DNA of 64,000 nucleotides, taken from positions 25,971,043 through 26,035,042 of the forward strand of contig JAPXFY010000015.1 of assembly GCA_030674185.1 (NCBI GenBank). Direction: 5' to 3'. The translations under genes and the position numbers were made by a program. Position 1 is the stretch's first letter; every line of letters starts with the position of its first letter. Below, piece by piece: positions 42,029-53,243 of the stretch. Under the pieces are notes generated by a model that worked only from the letters and a program-made list of their open reading frames with translations, searched no databases and was not told where the DNA came from. Source of the stretch: Monoplex corrugatus. Taxonomy: Eukaryota; Mollusca; Gastropoda; Littorinimorpha; Ranellidae.

Positions 42029-42114
42029 GTGAGCCAAAAGGTTGAGTTTTTGCTTTGCCGGCATGATTGACAATGCAGGTTGCTGGTGACAGGATGCGGG
42101 AGTTAAAGAGTTAA
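41642..42114. mobile_element. TTAA palindromic element split by microsatellites
   Basis: Left half (TTAA 41642, CCCTTTGATTCCCGCACCC, inner TTAACCCTTTGACTCCATC at 41685) and right half (GCCGGCATGATTGACAATGC, GATGCGGGAGTTAAAGAG, TTAA 42111) are separated by about 320 bases of (AC)n, (AG)n and (GT)n where other copies have the short palindrome centre. The right TTAA abuts an S530 3' end. Confidence 0.8.
41711..42031. repeat. (AC)n-(AG)n-(GT)n inside TTAA element
   Basis: AC-rich to 41870, AG 41880-41935, GT 41936-42031. The first and last blocks are complementary, so the insert is itself roughly palindromic. Confidence 0.93.
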
Positions 42115-42613
42115 AGCCCCACCGACTGCACAGAGCCACATCAGGACTATTGAAAAAAATACAGGAAAAGAAAATTAAATACACATATCAATCATTGCCC
42201 GCACATAATCTAAGGATACGCCCCTAATGTTGATCATTCCGTCCAATTTATCACCAGAAGATTTCAAAAACTAACCTAAATACAAATGTTTTCATAACTA
42301 AGGACAATGAAACATACATAAAAATACCTAAATTACCAAAAATTGTTCCTGTACATCACATTTCCTTAGTGCCAAATATGCACTTAATATATGTACCCAA
42401 TTATCAATCCTAAAAGAAAGTATGTAAGGCCGCTGTCTCGAACAATACAGGTGAATGAACCAGCAAGGCAGAAAATGACAGGAGGAAATGACAGAAAGGA
42501 AAAGAACAAGGCGGAAACAAAGAGAGTTACAGAAAAGAGGAAATTTCCAGCAAAGTTTCCAGAAGGTGGGGATACCATTCCTACTGAAAGAGCCCCCGGC
42601 ATCCCCACGGAGG
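42113..42613 (-). mobile_element. S530 retroposon, near full length
   Basis: 3' end AAAGCCCCACCGACTGCACA at 42113, 5' end CCCCGGCATCCCCACGGAGG at 42613. The TATA motif is lost (ATTCCTACT). Confidence 0.8.
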
Positions 42614-42889
42614 TAAAGACTTTGATCGACAATGTGAAAAGACTTTGATGGCACACAAGCCTTTCTCTTCTTCAGGCCATCCACTGGTTGCTGACTGTCA
42701 ATTCTATTTTCCTGCAGCATCTAGGACCGCATTGACGGATGGGTAAACAGACGAAGGAAAAAAGGAAGATATATCTTCTTATGTATAAATACACGTAGTC
42801 ATGGCCTAACTGAAGGTTTTCTCATACATTTCGGATTAAAATATATATATAAGGGGATAAGTATACAGTCATGATTCGTTTGACACTCC
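42614..42889. other. Low-copy sequence
   Basis: No feature recognised. Confidence 0.35.
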
Positions 42890-43210
<321 letters not shown>

Positions 43211-43214
43211 TATG

Positions 43215-43850
43215 CATACAGTCACATTGTGTTTACTACTCCCCCTTTTCTAGAAACACCTTTAAGTTAACGTCATGCTGTTTTAAAAACTGCAACAAAC
43301 GACATGCAAGCTCTCTAAACAGTTTCACGCACACATAGACTAGCACCCTTTCAAGAGGGATGTCATTACGAAAAGCTATACATCTAAATACAAACAGACA
43401 CAATACAAACTTTGATATGGCAAAGAAAAGCACTTCTAATATTTGTAAGTTTTAACATGATACTGACAAGACCTTTCAACAAAGCAAAGCATGTTTTATC
43501 AGAAAAAGTTACGCCGTGCATTAGTATCAAGTTTAACCATTAAGACCCAGGTAAATCAGTTCGGACAGAGGTCGGCAAATCCTATGAATACAAAGAAGCA
43601 ACAGATGAAAGGACTTCTATACAGATGTCTCGATAACGTCACTCAGAGACTTTGGATGCCCAGGACTGCTGAGACTAACAGCTTCTTACCTTCGTGATGG
43701 ATCTGCCAAGAGTTACCTCAAATTACAGGGGACCGTTTTATCTGAATATGCAAGATGTCAATCTGAGGTGCTGAGGGAGGTAACAGGTTGTCGACAGTCG
43801 TCTGTCTTGACCTTCGTTGGCAGACGTGTCACACACCTCTGGGTGGCATG
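43215..43850 (+). repeat. Duplicated segment, copy C
   Basis: Aligns with copy A along its whole length and with B at its start (TACTCCCCCTTTTCTAG). A-to-C distance is about 2.9 kb. Confidence 0.8.
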
Positions 43851-44189
43851 TTTTGGGTTTTGTTTTTCAAAGACAGGGGACACCCACTGTCAATGATTAT
43901 CAGCTGCTGTTGTGAGTTGTTCCCAACTGGATTTATCGTTGGTCTGTTTTCAATTAAAGAGGACATGTCGAGGACGGTAAGATTAGGGGATGGGAGGGGG
44001 GAGGGGATGAGAAGTCAGGAAGTTTGACTCGGTTCACGATTCACAATGTCTGGACAGGTGTTACATATTCATTGTGGTTTAGAGTAGCCCAGGGGTTTCC
44101 ATTTCCTCATGGTGATAAAATATGCATACAGAAAAAGAGGGAGACAGGGGGAGAGGTAGGGAGGGAGAGACAGAGGGAGAGACACAGAC

Positions 44190-44250
44190 GTGCATGCGTA
44201 CGTATATACGTACGTACGCACATACATACATACGTACGTACATACATTCA
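44190..44250. repeat. (TACG)n/(ACAT)n tract
   Basis: CGTACGTATATACGTACGTA and CATACATACATACGTACGTA are near-palindromic tetranucleotide runs. Confidence 0.9.
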
Positions 44251-44267
44251 GTTCAGATAAGTTCATA

Positions 44268-44330
44268 TTGCTTATAGCCCAGCCGACTACTAGAACCATA
44301 TCAGGGCTACCACCACGTCAAAAACGACAA
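44268..44330 (-). mobile_element. S530 retroposon, 3' tip only
   Basis: TAGCCCAGCCGACTACTAGA, CCATATCAGGGCTACCACC, then divergent sequence. Confidence 0.65.
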
Positions 44331-44577
44331 CCCGGTTAAGATAAAAGACAACAGTTAAAACCCATGCTCACCGTTAACCTTGGAAGTCTAAAATGCAAAT
44401 AAAGAAAACCAGACATAAAATCATATCAGGTGAAAACGTACATACATTCATGCATGCATACACACTGACAGACAGACAGACACATATACACAGACTGACA
44501 GGCATACACACATATCTTTCCACGTCAAATCAAATAATCTCCCTTTGTAATTTTTTTTCTTGGCTTTCTGAAATTCA

Positions 44578-44945
44578 TGCTGGGATTTGAGGTCTTTTGA
44601 CCACCACGTCAGTCCGTTCTGAATTTTGCCATAAAGAATGGTTATCTGCCCCTACCTGTCAACGTCATAGGAGATGTTTGTGCAAGATTGCGCCAGTCGA
44701 TTAAGCAGTCACCCATCTATGGACGACCACAAATACAGCTTCAGTCAGATGTGCCATTAAATTTGTTTCCTGATCCAGGATTTGAGATCTTTTGACCTCC
44801 ACGTCATCATGTCCGCACCCTGGGAGGGAACAAGGGGGAGGTGGAGGGGGCGGTTGTCTGCCCCTGTCTGACAGACACCGTGGTGAAGACAGACGCTTGT
44901 GCAAGATTGCGCCAGTCCGTTTAGCATCCACCGGGGTATGGTAGT
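44578..44945 (+). repeat. Diverged tandem duplication, about 195-bp period
   Basis: GGATTTGAGGTCTTTTGACC (44583) against GGATTTGAGATCTTTTGACC (44779), and TTGTGCAAGATTGCGCCAGT in each (44678, 44895). Confidence 0.85.
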
Positions 44946-44984
44946 CTGCAAGGTTCGTAAAGGGATATGACGATTTTTAATCTT

Positions 44985-45325
44985 AAAAAAGGAAGACGAA
45001 GAAGAAAAAGAAAAGGAAGAATAATTCAGAATAAGCACAATTTCACCATACCAGAATCTTAAAAGAGAAAGAGGAAGAAGAAAAACAAAAGCAAGAACAA
45101 AGAAAAGCAAGAAAATCTCAGAATAAGCACAATTTACCATGCCAAAACTTTAAAAGAGGAAGAAAAAAAGCAGGAATAATCTCAGAATATGCACAATAAG
45201 AAAAAGCAGGAATAAGCTCAGAATATGCACAATTTCCCATACCAGAACCTTAAAAGAGGAAGAGGAAGAAGAAACAGAAAAGCAAGGATAACCTCTGAAT
45301 AGGCACAATTTGCCATGCCAGATCG
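44985..45325 (+). repeat. About 90-100-bp tandem repeat, 3-4 units
   Basis: Each unit has CAGAATAAGCACAATTT, CCAT(A/G)CCA(G/A)AA and CTTAAAAGAGGAAGA followed by an A/G-rich stretch. Unit starts near 45027, 45118, 45183 (partial), 45219 and 45293. Confidence 0.85.
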
Positions 45326-45681
45326 AGTGGATCACAACTGATACATTATCATAATTTCAGTATAATTCCATTTATTGTCATTTTTGCCTACATCAAAAAA
45401 GACAAAAAAAAAGACCCGGTGAATATTAATCTTGATGGCAACTGAAGACAGCTACATTTATATTGTGGAAGATACAACCGTCAACGAGAAATCAATTTTG
45501 CTTCCGAACTAGTTACCTTTGTTTATTTGTCTTTTGTTGTTCGTTTTGTTGTTTGTTTTTATTTGTTTGTCGTTTTAACAGTTGTTGTCTCATCATGTGT
45601 ATTAGTTCTCCAATTAGCAATTGAAAACAGCTGGCCTGTTGATCTCTTTAAGAAGTGAAATTACCGTCGTTTGCTTCGGTA

Positions 45682-45815
45682 CGATGGCCTGTTCTTTTTT
45701 AGAGGATCAAAATGTTCTAAATGTTGATAGAGCTGTGGCATCCATCGTGTTATGATAGCCTGTTCTTTTTAAAGGATTGAAATGTTCTAAATGTTGATAG
45801 TGCTGTGGAATTCAT
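45682..45815 (+). repeat. About 72-bp tandem duplication
   Basis: GAAATGTTCTAAATGTTGAT preceded by GATAGCCTGTTCTTTTTAAA (second unit) corresponds to GATGGCCTGTTCTTTTTTAG (first unit). It runs into (GT)n. Confidence 0.9.
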
Positions 45816-45818
45816 CAT

Positions 45819-45834
45819 GTGTGTGTGTGTGTGT

Positions 45835-45899
<65 letters not shown>

Positions 45900-45906
45900 T
45901 GAGTGA

Positions 45907-45984
<78 letters not shown>
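45819..45984. repeat. (GT)n microsatellite
   Basis: About 80 GT units with GAGT interruptions, abutting the inverted LINE tail. Confidence 0.97.
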
Positions 45985-45985
<1 letters not shown>

Positions 45986-46848
45986 CGTTCGTTGCTTGAT
46001 TTAACGTCTTTTCACTATAAGTGATATTAGACGAGGAAAAATGGCATGGAGGATGAAATAAGGGGGGAGGGGGGGTGGAGGGGAGAGGGGAACAGAGTAA
46101 GGGACGTAAAAAAAATTAAAAGGAAGCGGCAAGGTCTTAAGAAAAAGGATATGGATGAACAGAGAAATGAAACTAGAACAACACTAACATCAATAATGTA
46201 ACAGAAAAATCGTCATAAAAACAAAACAAAACAAAAATAATCATAATTATAATAATAATCTTAAAGTAACGCATTAACAGGACTGTGAACCAATGATTCT
46301 GAAATTTTAACTAACAAAACTTGATCCGATACTACTTCTTTAAAATGCGTTTCAAGATAGATTCCTTGTGTAAACGTCTTTGGTAAAAAGGAACGAAGCT
46401 TTCTGCAGTAAAACAAACAGTGATACAATGTGAATTGTTCGCCGCAAATACATAAAACGTTACAATATTTTGTTTTCAAAGCGTTCAGTTGAATGCGAAA
46501 ATATGTCATAACAATTAATCTCAAATGATATAACGAGGAATACTGCAAGTTTTTACAGATATTTTGAACTGAAAGTTTGATTCTTTTTTGAGACACAAAT
46601 TTTTCATTTAAATGTTCATGAAATCGAATCCATGATGCTAATTCTAGCGAGTTGTAAGCTTCTATTACCGAGGTGTTAACATGTAATTCTATGGAATTTT
46701 CAGAATGGAGGGCACCGGATTTAGCTGCTCTGTCAACTACGTTGTTGCCATGAAGACCAACATGAGAAGGCACCATCCGTAATGATGATAACCGTTTGTA
46801 CCATTTGCATTACCAGTTAAGAAATCACTACCTGCAAAAATCTTTCTG
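45985..46848 (-). mobile_element. I/Nimbus-like LINE, 3' end
   Basis: Minus strand: RNase H end and C-terminal region (46261-46776), about 230 bases of 3' untranslated sequence, and the tail AATATCACTTATAGTGAAAA, GACGTTAAATCAAGCAACGA, ACGAAC, which flows into (AC)n. 5' limit near 46848, where (GT)n starts. Its 5' part (46774-46848) is shared with 48505-48590. Confidence 0.8.
46261..46776 (-). pseudogene. LINE RNase H end and CCHC C-terminus
   Basis: 171-codon frame. VPSHVGLHGNNVVDRAAKSG (residues 2-21) is the end of an RNase H domain, with Asp15 in the expected NxxxDxxA context. A C-terminal zinc-knuckle-like C109-x-C111-x7-H119-x4-C124 follows, a feature of I-type LINE proteins. It ends at a natural stop. 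The ATG is internal, because the frame is open for about 11 codons upstream to a TAA. An RNase H domain distinguishes this element from the CR1 and RTE families in the window. Confidence 0.75.
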
Positions 46849-46849
46849 T

Positions 46850-47185
<336 letters not shown>

Positions 47186-47189
47186 AGCT

Positions 47190-47752
47190 TTTATTGTTAT
47201 TGTTGTTTAAAGCCCAGCCGACTGCGTAGAGCCATGTCAGGGCTGTAACCACATAAAGACATACAAAACTTCAACAGAAACAAAAACAGGGGAGAAAAAA
47301 AGAAAAGAAAACTAAGTACAAATATCAATGCATTCGCGCACATAATCTAAGGAGATGCCCCTGGTGTTGACCACTCCGTTCAATTTATCGCACATGGGGA
47401 TTTAAAAAACAAACCTGAATACAAATTTAAACATAACAAAGGACACTAAAACATAAAAAACAGGCCTAAATTACCGAAATCCGCTTCCGCATATCTCACC
47501 TCCTGGAGCCAAAAATGCACTTAGTATATGTACCGAACTATCAATCCTAAGAGAAAGTACGTAAGACTTTATCGAAAACATACAGGTGAATTGACCAGCA
47601 AGGTAGAAAATGATAGGAAGAAATGACAGAAAGCAAAGGAACAAGGCAGAAACAAAGACAGTGACAGAACAAAGGAAATTTCTAACACAGAATTTCTAGA
47701 AGGTGGGGATACTATTTATACTGAAAGAGCCCCCGGCATGCCCAAGGGGGGA
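47190..47752 (-). mobile_element. S530 retroposon, full length
   Basis: 3' end with TTATTGTTATTGTTG tail complement (47191-47205) and AAAGCCCAGCCGACTGCGTA; TATA complement CTATTTATA at 47712; 5' end GGCATGCCCAAGGGGGG. Well preserved. Confidence 0.85.
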
Positions 47753-47786
47753 GCCTGTAGAAGATAATGTGCTTCCAGGTTCCAGG

Positions 47787-47832
47787 ATAATAATAATAAT
47801 AATTATTATTAATATTATTATTATTATTATTA
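47787..47832. repeat. (AAT)n/(ATT)n palindromic tract
   Basis: ATAATAATAATAATAAT turns into ATTATTATTAATATTATTAT, a self-complementary tract. It probably represents the A/T tail of the adjacent minus-strand LINE. Confidence 0.85.
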
Positions 47833-48480
47833 CAGCATTCATACGGCTCCAAATCTTGACGATTCAAATCAAAATGCACTCACGCACCAGGCATACGCAT
47901 ACAATCGACAAAGACCACCTTACAATATTTAATACACTGCGGAGGGAAAACAGTATTTGTAGAATTCATTGTTGGGGAAAAAAAGATGTTTTGTAATTGG
48001 ATTTAAACACAGAAATAGAAGGTGTGAGGCGAAGGCAGAGCTGAAGTCTGTTCCAGGCTGACGGTCCTGAGACAGCAAGACGACTCTGGCCAACACTTGA
48101 TAGTTTAAGTCTAGGGACCTGAAGGGAAAAGGATGTCTGAAGCTGAGCGCAAGCTGTGAGTTGGTGTATAAATGTTGAAGTTGTCGCGAAGATATGATGG
48201 AGCAGACTGGTGAATAGATTTGTAACACAAGGTATTCAGCTTATATTCAGTTGGGTTTTTTTTAAACAGGCAACAAGTGAAGAGAGCGAAGGAAAGGACT
48301 GATATAATCAAACTTTTTCTGTCTGAGGACAAGACGAGCAGCTATGATCGATCTTGACCCTACATGAAGACTTACACCAGATGCTAAAGACAAGTGTGCA
48401 TACTGATCTGTCAGATCAACGGAACAGTCCATCATAAGTGATATCGTTTGAGGCTTCGAAATTTTGTCAATGTCATCAGC
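47833..48480 (-). mobile_element. CR1/L2-like LINE fragment, second family
   Basis: Minus-strand pieces in different frames: EYKLNTLCYKSIHQSAPSYL, IYTPTHSLRSASDIL, PGTDFSSAFASHL/NYKTSFF-type ending. This is the same protein region as 27073-27564 but clearly a different family (only landmark residues shared). Two frameshifts or more. Confidence 0.65.
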
Positions 48481-48590
48481 AAGTTTTCAACATTTCAGCT
48501 GGCAAATGACAGAAAGACTTTTGCAGGTAGTGATTTCTTAACTGGTAATGCAAATGGTACAAACGGTTATCATCATTACGGATGTTGCAT
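48481..48590 (+). mobile_element. I/Nimbus-like LINE fragment joining the satellite
   Basis: AAAGACTTTTGCAGGTAGTG, ATTTCTTAACTGGTAATGCA and CGGTTATCATCATTACGGAT match the inverse of 46774-46848. The LINE match stops at GGATG, where the satellite-specific TTGCATTTTAATATA begins. Confidence 0.7.
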
Positions 48591-50290
48591 TTTAATATAC
48601 ATTTGCATGATATAGAAATGGCTAAACGGTATGATTAATAACATTTGCATGATAGATATGGCTAAACGTTGTATATTAAAATGGCAAATCCGTAATGATG
48701 ATAACGTTGTACCATTTGCATGAATAATAGCTAACGGCCTTTAATATTTATAAAATGCAAATCCGTATATGATAACGGTTTGTCATTTGAATTAATAGAA
48801 TATTCTATTAATGCAAATGGTACAAACGGTTATCATCATTACGGATGTTGCATTTTAATATACGGCCGTTTAGCCATATTCTATTCATGCAAATGGTAGA
48901 AACGGTTATCATCATTACGGATGTTGCATTTTAATATACAACCGTTTAGCCATATTCTATTCATGCAAATGGTACAAACGGTTATCATCATTACGGATGT
49001 TGCATTTTAATATACAGCCGTTTAGCCATATTCTATTCATGCAAATGGTACAAACGGTTATCATCATTACGGATGTTGCATTTTAATATACAGCCGTTTC
49101 AGCCATTTCTATTCATGCAAATGGTAGAAACGGTTATCATCATTACGGATGTTGCATTTTAATATACAACCGTTTAGCCATATTCTATTCATGCAAATGG
49201 TACAAACGGTTATCATCATTACGGATGTTGCATTTTAATATACAGCCGTTTAGCCATATTCTATTAATGCAAATGGTAAAACGGTTATCATCATTACGGA
49301 TGTTGCATTTTAATATACGGCCGTTTAGCCATATTCTATTCATGCAAATGGTAAAACGGTTATCATCATTACGGATGTTGCATTTTAATATACAACCGTT
49401 TAGCCATATTCTATTCATGCAAATGGTACAAACGGTTATCATCATTACGGATGTTGCATTTTAATATACAGCCGTTTAGCCATATTCTATTCATGCAAAT
49501 GGTACAAACGGTTATCATCATTACGGATGTTGCATTTTAATATACGGCCGTTTAGCCATATTCTATTATGCAAATGGTAGAAACGGTTATCATCATTACG
49601 GATGTTGCATTTTAATATACAACCGTTTAGCCATATTCTATTCATGCAAATGGTTAGAAACGGTTATCATCATTACGGATGTTGCATTTTAATATACAGC
49701 CGTTTAGCCATATTCTATTCATGCAAATGGTACAAACGGTTATCATCATTACGGATGTTGCATTTTAATATACAGCCGTTCAGCCATTTCTATTCATGCA
49801 AATGGTACAAACGGTTATCATCATTACGGATGTTGCATTTTAATATACAACCGTTCAGCCATTTCTATTCATGCAAATGGTACAAACGGTTATCATCATT
49901 ACGGATGTTGCATTTTAATATACAACCGTTCAGCCATTTCTATTCATGCAAATGGTACAAACGGTTATCATCATTACGGATGTTGCATTTTAATATACAG
50001 CCGTTTAGCCATATTCTATTCATGCAAATGGTACAAACGGTTATCATCATTACGGATGTTGCATTTTAATATACAGCCGTTCAGCCATATTCTATTCATG
50101 CAAATGGTACAAACGGTTATCATCATTACGGATGTTGCATTTTAATATACAGCCGTTCAGCCATATTCTATTAATGCAAGTGGTACAAACGGTTATCATC
50201 ATTACGGATGTTGCATTTTAATATACAGCCGTTCAGCCATATTCTATTAATGCAAATGGTACAAACGGTTATCATCATTACGGTTGTTGC
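48530..50290 (+). repeat. 76-bp satellite array, about 20 units plus inverted decayed units
   Basis: Unit: TATTCATGCAAATGGTACAA, ACGGTTATCATCATTACGGA, TGTTGCATTTTAATATACAG, CCGTTTAGCCATATTC (76 bases; 75 or 74 where one base is lost). Near-intact direct units run from about 48805 to 50290. Between 48598 and 48800 there are about two to three units in the opposite orientation, and a 22-base perfect palindrome at 48791-48812 marks the switch. Later units share CCGTTCAGCC instead of CCGTTTAGCC, showing block homogenisation. Frames through it are not protein genes. Confidence 0.95.
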
Positions 50291-50293
50291 ACT

Positions 50294-50433
50294 TTAATTC
50301 TTTGACTTCCGCGCTCTATCCTGCAGGAAGCTGGTCGATAGGATGAGGAAGTCAAAGAGTTAAATTCTTGCTCTGCTGTCATAGTTAACAAAGCAGGATG
50401 TTGCTGGACAGGATGCAGGAGTCAAAGGGTTAA
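50294..50433. mobile_element. TTAA palindromic element inserted in satellite
   Basis: 140 bases; TTAA at 50294-50297 and 50430-50433. Left outer end TTCTTTGACTTCCGCGC, centre ATCCTGCAGGAAGCTGG, right outer end AGGAGTCAAAGGG. Flanks are two halves of one satellite unit (GTTGCACT before; TACAAAGCCATTCAGCCATA after), so it sits at the unit's own TTTTAATATAC. Confidence 0.88.
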
Positions 50434-50821
50434 TACAAAGCCATTCAGCCATATTCTATTGGCATTTTGGAATTATCAATCTCTGACACCGACAGACTTT
50501 CATACATGTCAGCCGAAGCCCTGGAATATGAGACTATCTGATAGGCATCTGCAGGTCTTTACCACAGGGCTTACATCCACACACAAGGACGCTGGGCACA
50601 GTGGTGGCCGTCCTTTCTTGCAGATAGTCCCTGATGGCAGTCTAATGGTGGCAACGTCCGTTCGCTGGCTCAAGAAGTGAATGGCTGTGTAAGCTTGGGG
50701 TTCTTCTCCTGGCTCTGCTTGGCTGATCATTCTTTTCAGTCCAGAGTTTTGTGGTTTTTGATAGAATCGTGGTGGTGAGCGTGTTTTCCTTTGGGGGACA
50801 TTCTTTCTCTCTCTGTTCTTT

Positions 50822-50827
<6 letters not shown>
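50434..50827. other. Satellite edge then low-copy sequence
   Basis: The last partial satellite unit ends near 50460. The sequence after has no recognised gene. Confidence 0.4.

Positions 50828-50880
<53 letters not shown>
50828..50880. repeat. (TC)n microsatellite
   Basis: About 26 TC units abutting S530 sequence. Confidence 0.97.
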
Positions 50881-50883
<3 letters not shown>

Positions 50884-51032
50884 GGACAGAGTGGTTAACG
50901 CCAGGGGCATGTCCTTAGATTATGTGCGCGAATGCATTGATATGTGTACTTAATTTTTTTTCTCCCTTGTTGAAGTTTTATATGTTTTGAAGCGGTTATT
51001 GCCCTGATCTGTCTCTACGCAGTCGGCTGGCT
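50881..51032 (+). mobile_element. S530 retroposon, 3' third
   Basis: TTTTGGACAGAGTGGTTAAC to CTACGCAGTCGGCTGGCTTC. Sandwiched between two (TC)n runs. Confidence 0.75.
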
Positions 51033-51037
51033 TCTCT

Positions 51038-51108
<71 letters not shown>

Positions 51109-51120
51109 GTGTGTGTGTGC
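51033..51120. repeat. (TC)n(TG)n microsatellite
   Basis: About 34 TC units, then GTATGTGTGTGTG. Confidence 0.96.
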
Positions 51121-51333
51121 AGAGGGGGGGGGGGGTCTCCTTATCTTCTAACAGACCTCTGCTCAAAATAACTGATGAAAGAAGGGATGCAGTAAGATGG
51201 AATTTCAACCAAAAACCAACTCAGTGGTGTCCACCATGTGCGTGTGTACGGGGATGGGGAAGGGGGTGGAGGGTCACATGTGTTTGTCCATCTATATGTA
51301 AGGCATTTTCCAGTGTATATAGACAGAACACAC

Positions 51334-51338
<5 letters not shown>

Positions 51339-51426
<88 letters not shown>
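51339..51426. repeat. (AC)n microsatellite
   Basis: About 43 AC units with one CCA slip. Confidence 0.98.
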
Positions 51427-51427
<1 letters not shown>

Positions 51428-52005
51428 CAAAAAAAAATAGTTCAAAGGTCCGAGAAACTTATTACCCGTGAACGTCGAGGCTTCCTTGGGCTGTTTCAAC
51501 CCATTTAAAAGTCATAACCACACAATGACTAGTACAACATGTCTTTGTTGTCATCTTAAAAGACACACCTCCCTTGTCCCCTCCACTCCAAAAAAGTATA
51601 GAAAGAAAATCTTGTCAGCGGACAATCCTCATGCGTATGCTGATAACATCTTTCATGATAAGTTTTTATTTGCATCACATGAGAATGTTGTTGTAGCCAT
51701 CAGCACTTTTTGAGAAAGTGGGTGTGAACAGCTCTTTCTTAGGAACTGCTGGCAATATTCAACATATATTTTCACCGTGTGAGAGTACCATAATCTTAAA
51801 CACACGTCAATTTTTCTTTCAACCGAAACTTCTTCAAAATGACAGTCAACTTGAGAAAAACAAAAACCAGATAGTTTGTAATATTCTTATCTAAGGGGAG
51901 AACGTTAGAATGGCTTGATCATCTTATCATTCGCACCATTCATATGTTAAATGATACGTTTGCTCTTCTGTGTCTTTAATTAATGGTTTGCTTCCAACCC
52001 AAAAT
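51427..52005. other. Low-copy sequence
   Basis: No gene recognised. Confidence 0.35.
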
Positions 52006-52115
52006 TTAACCCTTGTGACTCCCCAACCTATCCAAACATTTGAAACGCTTGGACAGCGCGGGAGCTAAAAGGTTGAAATCATGCGGGTACAGGGCGCGGG
52101 AAGTTAATAAGTTGG
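52006..52115. mobile_element. TTAA palindromic element, degenerate
   Basis: TTAA at 52006, CCCTTGTGACTCCCCAACC, then GCGCGGGAGCTAAAAGGTTG and GGGCGCGGGAAGTTAATAAG. Recognisable ends, but many substitutions: an old copy. Confidence 0.6.
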
Positions 52116-52289
52116 ATTCAGCGAAGAGGAAATCATTATTGTCCCAACTTCTCTCTTCTCTGTCCGTCTTTATGACTTTGATCTCACGCCGCACATCTCG
52201 GTTCCTCAACACACGACCAATCACAAGTTCATTCAGCCCAGATCCCTTAGGCACAAAGCCCATGGTAGCTAGCGATGTCAAGTCGCCTT

Positions 52290-52775
52290 TTTGTTATTGT
52301 TATTTAAAGCCCAGCCGAATGAATAGAGCCATATCAGGGCTATAACCGCTTCAAAACTTACAAAACTTCAACAGGAAGGAAAAAAGGAAAAGAAAATTAA
52401 GTACACATATCAATGCATTCGCGTACACAATCTAAGGACATGCCCCTGACGTTGATCATTCTGTCCAATTTATCGCACTGGGGATTTAAAAAACACCTGA
52501 ATACAAATATAAGCATACATAAGGACACCAAAACATATATAAAAACAGGCATAAATTACCTAAAACTGCTTCCGCATATCTCACCTCACTAGAGCCAAAA
52601 TTGCACATAATACATGTACCCAATTATCAATCGTCAGAAAAAGTACGTAAGACTTTATCGAATACATACAGGTGAATGGACCAGCAAGGCAGAAAATGAT
52701 AGGAAGAAATTACAGAAAGCAAATGAACAAGGCAGAAACAAAGAGAGTGACAGAAAAGAGGAAATTTCCTCAAGT
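52290..52775 (-). mobile_element. S530 retroposon lacking the extreme 5' end
   Basis: 3' end TTGTTATTGTTATTTAAAGC, CCAGCCGAATGAATAGAGCC. Reads through to AGAGGAAATTTCC at 52768 and stops about 50 bases short of the 5' terminus. Confidence 0.8.
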
Positions 52776-52999
52776 GTGGAAACGATAGAACCGACAGACA
52801 GTAAGGTCACCACCACCAGACCAAGGCATGAGGGGTCACAGAGATTGGAGCAATTTCTTGATGCTCTGGTGGTTGATGATTTCATGATGACGGGGTTGAT
52901 GATTATGATGCTATTTAATTCCATCAAAAATTGACAACGCGTAATTAGTACTTTTTGCTTATTTTATATAATACATCCAGGCGTCAACCAGGTTTGAGA

Positions 53000-53243
53000 G
53001 ATACAGACATCTGTAGTGTTATCAGGAACTTTCAGCAACATCTGCAAAAGGCGCATCCGTAAAGTGGATGAGACTCAACCGTGTTAGTCCCAACCTTCCA
53101 AATGGTCCTATAGCACGTTCAGCTCTGGACGAAAACCGACCTGGGCCCAAAATTCCCATGACAATTCTTTGGGAGCTGATGGGGTCCGAACCCAGGTTCT
53201 TCCACTCAATAGTCTGTTGCGCAAACCACCTCGCCACAATGAC
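53000..53243 (-). mobile_element. tRNA-derived SINE, family 1, copy 1
   Basis: Minus strand: A box TGGCGAGGTGG (53226-53236), B box GGGTTCGGACC (53182-53193), then a body with CCAGAGCTGAACGTG and GAGTCTCATCCACTTTA. The same body follows the same head at 58150-58372. Confidence 0.7.

Noticed and set aside
49602..50069. 155-codon repetitive frame in the 76-bp satellite
   Set aside because: A 76-bp unit shifts phase at every repeat, and the frame persists only where units have single-base losses. No start context or conservation.
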